Origin: Deltaproteobacteria bacterium
GTDB taxonomy: Bacteria; Desulfobacterota; Binatia; UBA12015
Direction of reading: 5' to 3'
DNA length: 8,200 bases
Assembly (NCBI GenBank): GCA_003447545.1
Contig: DLYX01000642.1
Span: forward strand, 1-8,200
Part shown: piece by piece, positions 1 through 5,843 of the stretch
How the letters are laid out: the number at the start of each line of letters is the position of its first letter
Position numbering within the stretch: the first letter of the stretch is position 1
Position numbers and translations under genes: made by a program
The notes under the pieces: model-generated
Told to the model about the DNA's origin: nothing
Database searches by the model: none
The model's input: the letters and a program-made list of their open reading frames with translations, nothing else

Positions 1-2
1 AT

Positions 3-32
3 TTGCGGGAGGTGATGCGGCCGCGTCTCTAG
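3..32 (+). pseudogene. Upstream remnant of the LLM oxidoreductase gene, ending in a premature in-frame TAG
   Basis: Read in the same frame as the following LLM fragment, this stretch encodes LREVMRPRL and then meets TAG at 30-32. Those nine residues, followed after the stop by SGASRVGRDLKSF, match from memory the pattern 'LREV..PAL..GA...GRDL..F' just before the last third of F420-dependent luciferase-like monooxygenases. The frame therefore appears continuous across the stop. A C-to-T change from CAG or a G-to-T change from GAG would explain it. The gene's body lies off the left edge. A sequencing or assembly error is an equally good explanation. Confidence 0.55.
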
Positions 33-47
33 TCAGGCGCGAGTCGC

Positions 48-464
48 GTGGGTCGCGATTTGAAATCCTTTCGCTTGATCGTCGGCTGCCGGATGGCCAC
101 GGGGCGCACCGAAGCTGACGTCGCTCGAGAGCGAGAAAATGCTCGGCAGAGTTTGGCATTCCTGTATTCGACCCCGGCCTATTGGTCGAGTTTGGAGATT
201 TTTGGATGGGAATCGCGAGGTCCGGCCCTGAGAGAGCTTACGCGGGAGCAGCAATGGAGTCGGATGAGCGAGTTGGTTGACGATGATATGCTCGATGCTT
301 TTGTCCCGAGCGCCACTTACGATAATATCGTCGATGTATTGAACGACTGGTACGGTGGACTGACGGAGACGATTACTTTTCCGATGCCCGAGAATGATCG
401 GGAAGACGATGAGTTTCGTCAGGTGGTGGCGGCTCTCCAATCTGGAAGCCAGCACAACGCATGA
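48..464 (+). CDS. F420-dependent luciferase-like (LLM class) oxidoreductase, C-terminal part; probably a fragment
   Basis: This open frame is the C-terminal third of a bacterial luciferase-like monooxygenase. Such TIM-barrel enzymes use coenzyme F420 (or FMN) to oxidise or reduce small organic substrates in the cytoplasm. It resembles the TIGR03617 (MSMEG_2256) group: the run STPAYWSSLEIFGWE, then ALRELTREQQWSRM, VDDDMLDAFV and DWYGGLTETITF are characteristic of that group's C-terminal end, as recognised from memory. The GTG at 48 is only the first possible start after an in-frame TAG at 30-32. There is no good ribosome site, and the conserved frame continues upstream of the stop, so this is more likely the tail of an interrupted gene than a complete 138-residue protein. 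Full-length members are about 300-340 residues, and the N-terminal F420-binding part would lie off the window. Its last 92 bases overlap the opposite-strand gene at 373-588. Family confidence is high; whether the gene is functional is unclear. Confidence 0.75.
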   Translation: MGRDLKSFRLIVGCRMATGRTEADVARERENARQSLAFLYSTPAYWSSLEIFGWESRGPALRELTREQQWSRMSELVDDDMLDAFVPSATYDNIVDVLNDWYGGLTETITFPMPENDREDDEFRQVVAALQSGSQHNA

Positions 465-588
465 CCGGTAGCGGCGGGTATTTTGCGTAACGAGGATTCG
501 TATCCGAGAGCCCGCAGCGCAAGAATCGGCTGCCTTTTCCGGTAAGAACTTCCCGCACGTGCTGACATTTATCGCAGAGTCCCTCCAT
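373..588 (-). CDS. Small four-cysteine protein, probably metal-binding, function unknown
   Basis: This 71-residue protein belongs to a small conserved family that I recognise by pattern but cannot assign a function. It shows CDKCQHVREV near the start, GSRFLRCGLSDTNPRYAKYP in the middle and LPVMRCAGF. Cysteines fall at residues 5, 8, 25 and 45, a C-x2-C...C...C set that suggests one zinc or iron site, by inference. Residues 49-71 are a proline-rich, polar tail (GEPPPPDETHR) with no evident domain. The ATG at 588 is directly preceded by an in-frame TGA, so it is the only reasonable start; no clear Shine-Dalgarno is seen. The 3' 92 bases run antisense into the LLM oxidoreductase gene, and the codon for C45 (454-456) already lies opposite that gene's last codons. 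It is divergent from the glycosyltransferase at 670. It ends in TAA, whereas the other intact genes here end in TGA. Not every gene caller would pick it up. Confidence 0.7.
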   Translation of the reverse strand: MEGLCDKCQHVREVLTGKGSRFLRCGLSDTNPRYAKYPPLPVMRCAGFQIGEPPPPDETHRLPDHSRASEK

Positions 589-669
589 TCATGGTCAGGA
601 TGACAGAAGAGGGGCCACCGTGGTAGTGAGAGGTGTGTCTGCTCGTGGTTCGGGCCGACCCACAATCTG
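589..669. promoter_or_regulatory. Divergent intergenic region between the four-Cys gene and the glycosyltransferase
   Basis: These 81 bases separate two genes that are read outward, so promoters for both are expected here or overlapping their 5' ends. I found no convincing -35/-10 pair and no strong Shine-Dalgarno for either start. The purine-rich AGAAGAGGGG at about 605-614 reads on the + strand but is too far from the start at 670 to be its ribosome site. The call rests on gene orientation only. Confidence 0.3.
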
Positions 670-2226
670 ATGCCTCCCGCGAATCCACAAAAAGTCGCCA
701 GTCGAATCTCGCCAAAGTCGGCGGCACCGTCCCGGGTTCTGACGCGCTTGCGTTCGCGAGTGGTCGACCCGGTCAACCGGGTGGTGCGAGATCTGCTGCG
801 TCAGCCAGGCCCACGCGCAGCTGTGCATATCCTGATCGACGAGGAACGGGAGTCGATCAGGCGCGGCGAGGTTTGGGAGCGTTCCCTGAACTCCTGCGGG
901 GTGACGACGAAAGTTGCTCCTTTGGGCAAGGAGAGTTTTTCATCACTTCTGGCCCGCGAGGCCGCTTTTGTCGTGGCGGGAACCCCTCGTCAGCCTCGAC
1001 TCGAAAACTTTCTGCAATTTGCTCGTGAGCAGAAGCGCATTGTGGTCCTCGACTCTTCTCGGGACGCTGTTCGGCCAGAAGTCATGCTGGACCTGCTGTC
1101 TTCCGGGGGGCCTGAACTTCCCCGGCAGCGATCCCTGGCGATCAATTGGGTGGTTCGAGCGCCGATTGCCGAGCGCAGTGGTCGCGCTCAGGTGGTGTTT
1201 CGGATTGCGAATGAACTCGGTCGGCGCGGACATCGCGTGCGGGTCTATATCGACCCGGTCGAACATCTGTCGCGCCTCTCGCCGGGCGAGATTGTCGATT
1301 ATATGGAACGGTATTTCGGGCCGCTCTTTCTCGAACCAATTATAGGATTGCGCAGGCTGAGTGACGCGGATGTCGCGATCGCTACCTGCTGGAAATCGTC
1401 GGAATTTGTCGCTCGCGACCGGAATTCATTATTTAGATTCAGGTTCCTGCAGGAGTTGGAAGAAAACCTCTACCCCGAGAGTCATCGCTATTTTCGTCGG
1501 GCAAAACAGGCCTACCATTTACCGCTGCGCGCTTTCGCTTTCGGTCGCACCCTAGCGCCCAGAGTCGAGGAACGTTCTTTGCGGCCCATAGAAGCGATTG
1601 ATTTGGCGGTGGACCAATCCCGCTTCTTTGCGGAGCATCCGCCCAAGCGTCACCAAACCCCGAGGCGTATCCTGTTTTATGCACGGCCAGATCGTGCAGA
1701 GCGAGGCTTCTCTCTGGGGATGAAAGCGTTGCGCCTTCTGGCGCAGCGCGATCCGAACCTTGAAATTACCCTCTTCGGTTCGCAGGAAGAAGATGTCGGG
1801 TTTCTCGACTTTCCTGTCCGTTATCTGGGGATTCCCTCACGAAGCGAGCTCGCGGCCGAAATGAACCGTGCCCAGATTGTGCTCTCGCTGTCATTATCGG
1901 GAACGGTATCCACGGTGGCTCTCGAGGCCATGGCGTGCGGCGCAGTTGTCGTTGAATCCGAAATGTCCGGGCTTGCCGATATTCTCTCCCCGGGGGAAGG
2001 CTATCGCCTTGCACCCGCAGAACCTGCTGCCCTGGCCGCGACGATCCATGAACTTCTGGAGAATGCTGAACTTCGGAGCGAGTTGGCTTCTGGAGGGATT
2101 GCCGCGATGGAAAAGAGGGATTGGGCTTCATCGCTCAATCAATTCGAAACAGCTCTTCTCCAGCATTGCTTTGCCACGACAGATTTTCTTCCGCGGCCGG
2201 CTCATTTGGCGGCAGCTTCGGCCTGA
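670..2226 (+). CDS. Family 4 (GT-B) glycosyltransferase, WsaF-like
   Basis: This is a 518-residue cytoplasmic glycosyltransferase of the GT-B fold that probably transfers a sugar from a nucleotide donor onto a surface polysaccharide or glycan. The acceptor and sugar are unknown. Residues 155-300 form the first Rossmann-like half: INWVVRAPIAERSGRAQVVFRIANEL, a glycine-containing start typical of the fold; CWKSSEFVA at 240-248; and FLQELEENLYPESHRY at 259-274, which mirrors the 'IQD.EP.FYP' signature of the rhamnosyltransferase WsaF. The donor half runs 333-500, with RRILFYARPDRAERGFSLGM and VLSLSLSGTVSTVALEAMACGAVVVES. E419 is the second Glu of the GT4 E-x7-E motif; the first is replaced by G411, as WsaF-like enzymes also lack it. 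Residues 1-150 are extra and unassigned, with an Arg-rich start and a possible small alpha/beta unit at 50-140. No signal peptide or membrane segment is seen. ATG at 670 is the only good start in an otherwise open 66-base lead-in. It stands alone, not in a visible glycan cluster. The WsaF link is from pattern memory. Confidence 0.85.
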   Translation: MPPANPQKVASRISPKSAAPSRVLTRLRSRVVDPVNRVVRDLLRQPGPRAAVHILIDEERESIRRGEVWERSLNSCGVTTKVAPLGKESFSSLLAREAAFVVAGTPRQPRLENFLQFAREQKRIVVLDSSRDAVRPEVMLDLLSSGGPELPRQRSLAINWVVRAPIAERSGRAQVVFRIANELGRRGHRVRVYIDPVEHLSRLSPGEIVDYMERYFGPLFLEPIIGLRRLSDADVAIATCWKSSEFVARDRNSLFRFRFLQELEENLYPESHRYFRRAKQAYHLPLRAFAFGRTLAPRVEERSLRPIEAIDLAVDQSRFFAEHPPKRHQTPRRILFYARPDRAERGFSLGMKALRLLAQRDPNLEITLFGSQEEDVGFLDFPVRYLGIPSRSELAAEMNRAQIVLSLSLSGTVSTVALEAMACGAVVVESEMSGLADILSPGEGYRLAPAEPAALAATIHELLENAELRSELASGGIAAMEKRDWASSLNQFETALLQHCFATTDFLPRPAHLAAASA

Positions 2227-2248
2227 GTCCGCCGGTTTGGCCGGAAGC
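2215..2248. terminator. Candidate stem-loop at the convergent glycosyltransferase/ThuA-fusion junction
   Basis: The arms GCTTCGGCC (2215-2223) and GGCC-G-GAAGC (2239-2248) pair over nine bases with one bulged G and a 15-base loop. The structure covers the glycosyltransferase stop codon and most of the 31-base gap before the opposite gene's stop at 2258. Neither side has a U-tract, so it is not a classical intrinsic terminator. It could be a transcript 3'-end stabiliser for both convergent messages, or a chance match. Confidence 0.3.
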
Positions 2249-2257
2249 CTCCCTGCT

Positions 2258-5200
2258 TCAATCCTTGTCCGCGAAGTTTACCGATAATAATGCCAATAGT
2301 GCGCCATTGGCTTCCTCTGTCGGGTCGAGTGGTTGGAAGACAAAAAAGAGATCATGGACACCGTCGATCTTGTCGAGACTGACAGAGAAATTTTCCTTGC
2401 TCGGGAGCAGCCGACTCTCGACGTCGACCGAGCCGATGAGGGGCCCATCGATACGATCTTTCCGCACGTCGATCCGTCCACCCTCCATAAAAGCGGACAG
2501 GGCGGTGGCTATCATATCGACGCGTACGATTTCGGTGAGGTCGACACCAGTAAAGCTGACGAACCCTCCGGGCGTGGTGGCGATGACCAGAGGAACGCCT
2601 GCCAGATCCTCCGGAACGATACTCGATTCCGGAGGCACGACCGTCATTGTTCCTGCGGTGTCATTGAACAAGGCCGCGCGAACATTGGGGTGTGAGAAGA
2701 TCAGTTCTGCCTCTGAGGGCAGTGGCCCGATGATGTCTCCGCCACGGTCCTCATATGTAATTCGCAATCTGTACTGCGCGGGCGTGCTCGCATCCATCCA
2801 TTGGTTCGGCTGCATACTTTCGGCATGCTTTCGGAACGATAGCTCACCCTGAAGCGGCAGTCCGGGAGTCTGTGGGCGGTCCGGGGATAAATTCAGGATC
2901 TGGTCGACGAGTTCGCGCGCGCGGTCGACGGTCAGGTGCTCATGGGCGGGCATGGCTCGATCGCCCCAATGGCCGCTACCGCCGCTCCGAACTCTGGCCG
3001 CCAGTATTTCCAATGCATCGGGGTCTGATGCGTAGCGGTCGGCAATATCGCGCAGAGCGGGACCGGCAGAGGAGATCTCTTCGGCATGACAGGAGCCGCA
3101 GCCCTCCACTTCGTGGTTGATGGCGAGCGTATTTCCATGGGTATTCGACGCCATGCCCGAGGCGAAACCATCTGTGGAGAAGTCAAATTCGACGAAAACG
3201 TCTTCCGCTCTGATGGATCCATTGTCAGTACTGCCGTCTTCCAGGTCTTCGACGCGAACACTGTAGGCGAGGGGCTCCTTGCTGAAAAAGGATTGGTTGC
3301 CCTCGAGCTGCACGATGATTTTTGGTGGAGCGTTACCGACTTGAACCTTATGGCTGCTGGTCGAGGTACTTCCGCCTTCATCGGTCACCAGAAGGTCGAT
3401 GGTATATACGCCCGGCTCGAGAAGTTGATGCGTTGCGATTTCCTCGTTGGAGAACACCTCTCGCTGGCCGTCCGAATTTGTGACCGACCATTCCCATTGC
3501 ATCGAGTCGTCGGGGTTACGGTCCCACGACCGTGAGCCATCCAGCGCAAGAGTGCTCGGCGCGGCACTGTTGATCGGCGACACATCCGCCAGCGCGACGG
3601 GAGGCGGGTTGTTGCTCGAAAAATAGGAGATACGCGTCACGCGAGAATCTTCGTTGTCGGAGAACCAGTTTGAGCCATATTCCAGAACCCAGATGCTGCC
3701 GTCGGGCCCAACGGTGAGATCAATCGGGGAGTTCAAATCGAGTTCCGAGAGAGGTTCGATCTTGGCAATTTCTCCTTGGTCGTCGATTTCCGCGAGGAGA
3801 ATCCAATCGCGCATGAAATCGTAGAGAATCAGCTTGCCGTCGTAGTAGTCCGGGAATGCAGTCTCGGCAGGATATCGATCCGTGTAATAGACGGGTCCTG
3901 ACATCGCGCTCCGCCCGGCACGGCGGCTCACACCCATGGCATCACCGCCGCCCAATTCAAAAAATTTATCGTCGAGAGCATACGGGTAGGCGATCCAGGA
4001 GGGTTGCGGAGGGGGCAGTTCGCGAAGTCCGTCATTCGCCGGCGAATCGTTACGTGGATTTTGGGGATCAAAGAAAGGTCCCGTCGCCGCGCCTTTGGTC
4101 ATATCCCAAGGACGATAGGGAAGGTTGTTCTCGATAAAGAGTGGCCACCCGAAGAAGCCAGGCTCTTTGGTCCGGTTGAACTCATCATACCCCCGCGGTC
4201 CTCGCTCAGGGTGGTCCTCGTTGGCGTCCGGTCCGATCTCGCCCCAGTAGAGCGTCTCGGTGCGATCGTCAAAAGTGAATCGGAAGGGATTGCGCAATCC
4301 CATGACGTAAATCTCGGGACGCCCTTCGTCCGGATCGCTGAACAGGTTTCCTTCGGGAATCGTATAGCTTCCATCGGCAGTTGGGTGAATGCGCAGAATC
4401 TTTCCCCGGAGGTCCTGTGAGTTGGCCGAGGTTCCCAGAGCATTCTGGGTCGGGTTCGACTCATTCATGGGGGCGTATCCATCGATTGCTTGCGGGTAGG
4501 AGTCGTCGCCGGTCGAGATCCAGAGATTGCCCTGCGCATCGAATTGCAGATCGCCACCTTCATGCCCGGTCTCACCGGGGTCGATTTCGACCTCGAGCAG
4601 TAAGGTCTCTGTCTCCGGGAGAATAGCTTTGTCCCGGAATTCGAAACGAGAAAGGCGATATCGATATCGGCCTTCCGCATCTGTCGCATAGTAGAGGTAG
4701 CCATGCGCGGTTTGCTCAAAATCAGGAGCAAAGGTGATTCCCATCAGACCGTTTTCTGCTTCGGCATAGACTTCCAACTGACCTGCATCCGAGACTTCCC
4801 CCGTCGCGGGGTCGAGATGACGAATCCGACCCCTGCGTTCGATGATGTATAATTCGCCGTCCGGATTGAACTCGAAAGCGATGGGCTCCCCGATACTCCG
4901 AGCAATTGTTTCCGACATGACCCGCCAGGGCAGGGGGGCGCTTTGCTCATATTGCAGAGCGGGCGGACCTTGGCCGTCGCCCATCGACCACCGGATGCCG
5001 CCGAAGAGGTGGTCGAGATAGAGTTCCTCGGAGAAGCTGTCTTCGGTGTGGCCCAGTCCGGTGTAGAAACTCCGCCCTCCATCGAAGATGCGCTTCCATG
5101 CGATGGGATGGAACTCTCCGGTGGCTCCGCCCTGATAAGTTTCTTCATCGACGCGGAGAAGCACATCGACGCCCTCGCTGAACCTTTGGTAATCATACCA

Positions 5201-5725
5201 CTCATCTTCATGTTCCCAGGCGTCCGGCAAGGTTGCCGTGGACGGATGATTGGGGCTCACGAGGCGAACGGTAGCCGTCTGCACGTTCGACGGTTCATTT
5301 GGATGGCTGAGGAATGCGGCACCGACCAATCGCGTGTACCAGGGCCATGCGTTGTTTTTCCACTCGGTGTCGGCCGCAGCATGGATTCCGACGAAGCCGC
5401 CTCCGGCTTGGATATACCGCTCGAAAGCGACCTGCTGGTTGCGGTCAAGCACGTCGCCGGTGGTGTTGAAGAAAACTACCGCACGGTAGGGCGCGAGGGC
5501 CTCTTTGGTGAACACGGTCGGGTCGTCGGTCGTATCGACCGCGATGCCTCGCCGTTTTCCCTCAAGCTCCATGGCCGCAAGGCCCGCCTCAATATTTTCG
5601 TGACGATATTCCGTGGTTCGCGTGAATACGAGAATTTCAGGGGCATCGGCGGGGAGGTCAGGGATCGGGGCGCTGCAAGAGATCCATGAGAGGCCAGCGA
5701 GCATAAACCAGACGATTGTTCGCAT
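2258..5725 (-). CDS. Exported ThuA / glucose-sorbosone dehydrogenase / PKD / cytochrome c multidomain protein
   Basis: This 1155-residue envelope protein probably oxidises sugars or sugar-like compounds outside the cytoplasm and passes electrons through its own haem. Residues 1-19 are a signal peptide; C17 follows WIS, a poor lipobox, so lipoprotein status is uncertain. Residues 29-248 are a ThuA (trehalose-utilisation, GATase-like) domain with EYRHENIEAG, GIHAAADTEW and GLGHTEDS. Residues 275-700 form a glucose/sorbosone dehydrogenase propeller (PQQ type) with ENGLMGITFAPDF, GHEGGDLQFD (H388 is the likely catalytic base), STGDDS and GLRNPFRFTFD. Residues 705-797 are PKD-like (SRSWDRNPDD, PGVYTIDLLVTDEGG), followed by a second beta-rich stretch at 799-850. 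A mono-haem cytochrome c domain follows, with CGSCH at 876-880 (bases 3086-3100) and likely axial M925. Residues 950-1135 hold a beta-rich module with a CBM6-like GGRIDVRKDRIDGPLIG. GGAG at 5728-5731 lies only 2 bases from the ATG. The architecture is known, mainly in Bacteroidetes and Planctomycetes relatives; the true substrate is unknown. Confidence 0.9.
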   Translation of the reverse strand: MRTIVWFMLAGLSWISCSAPIPDLPADAPEILVFTRTTEYRHENIEAGLAAMELEGKRRGIAVDTTDDPTVFTKEALAPYRAVVFFNTTGDVLDRNQQVAFERYIQAGGGFVGIHAAADTEWKNNAWPWYTRLVGAAFLSHPNEPSNVQTATVRLVSPNHPSTATLPDAWEHEDEWYDYQRFSEGVDVLLRVDEETYQGGATGEFHPIAWKRIFDGGRSFYTGLGHTEDSFSEELYLDHLFGGIRWSMGDGQGPPALQYEQSAPLPWRVMSETIARSIGEPIAFEFNPDGELYIIERRGRIRHLDPATGEVSDAGQLEVYAEAENGLMGITFAPDFEQTAHGYLYYATDAEGRYRYRLSRFEFRDKAILPETETLLLEVEIDPGETGHEGGDLQFDAQGNLWISTGDDSYPQAIDGYAPMNESNPTQNALGTSANSQDLRGKILRIHPTADGSYTIPEGNLFSDPDEGRPEIYVMGLRNPFRFTFDDRTETLYWGEIGPDANEDHPERGPRGYDEFNRTKEPGFFGWPLFIENNLPYRPWDMTKGAATGPFFDPQNPRNDSPANDGLRELPPPQPSWIAYPYALDDKFFELGGGDAMGVSRRAGRSAMSGPVYYTDRYPAETAFPDYYDGKLILYDFMRDWILLAEIDDQGEIAKIEPLSELDLNSPIDLTVGPDGSIWVLEYGSNWFSDNEDSRVTRISYFSSNNPPPVALADVSPINSAAPSTLALDGSRSWDRNPDDSMQWEWSVTNSDGQREVFSNEEIATHQLLEPGVYTIDLLVTDEGGSTSTSSHKVQVGNAPPKIIVQLEGNQSFFSKEPLAYSVRVEDLEDGSTDNGSIRAEDVFVEFDFSTDGFASGMASNTHGNTLAINHEVEGCGSCHAEEISSAGPALRDIADRYASDPDALEILAARVRSGGSGHWGDRAMPAHEHLTVDRARELVDQILNLSPDRPQTPGLPLQGELSFRKHAESMQPNQWMDASTPAQYRLRITYEDRGGDIIGPLPSEAELIFSHPNVRAALFNDTAGTMTVVPPESSIVPEDLAGVPLVIATTPGGFVSFTGVDLTEIVRVDMIATALSAFMEGGRIDVRKDRIDGPLIGSVDVESRLLPSKENFSVSLDKIDGVHDLFFVFQPLDPTEEANGALLALLSVNFADKD

Positions 5726-5843
5726 AACTCCAGTGTTGCGAACTCCGAGGGTGAAAGAAAGCAGGGATTACGGCTGCCGCCCCGAATCAGGGCTTCCGCA
5801 GGGTAATCATGGACCTTTTGTGTGCTTCCGTTAGAAAAGAGAT
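5726..5843. promoter_or_regulatory. Divergent intergenic region with an imperfect dyad (5766-5808)
   Basis: These 118 bases separate the divergently read ThuA fusion and the nitronate-monooxygenase-like gene, and should hold both promoters. The segment at 5766-5808 can fold as GATTAC/GTAATC (outer), CTGC/GCAG (middle) and GCCC/GGGC (inner) around a 7-base loop, with small internal loops between the helices. It may be an operator, a leader hairpin or chance. The GTAATC arm is followed only at some distance by CCTTTTG, so a terminator is unlikely. No convincing sigma-70 boxes were found. Confidence 0.35.

Noticed and set aside
30..32. TAG as pyrrolysine or a reassigned sense codon
   Set aside because: Only one such codon is seen among all genes, and no recoding structure or pyl gene is visible; mutation or sequence error is simpler.
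33..776. Open - strand frame of 247 codons covering the left end
   Set aside because: It is out of frame with the better supported four-Cys gene on the same strand and antisense to the LLM and glycosyltransferase genes; no recognisable domain.
2121..2852. Open + strand frame of 243 codons at the convergent junction
   Set aside because: It covers the glycosyltransferase end in another frame and is antisense to the fusion's C-terminal domain; Ser/Arg/Thr-rich with no motif.
4943..5689. Long open frame (248 codons) on the + strand within the ThuA fusion gene
   Set aside because: It lies entirely antisense to well-conserved ThuA and propeller coding sequence and has no recognisable motifs; typical of high-GC mirror frames.
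5809..5825. Intrinsic terminator formed by the 5766-5808 dyad plus the downstream TTTT
   Set aside because: The T-run is short and lies several bases beyond the stem, and no gene reads into this point from upstream on the + strand.
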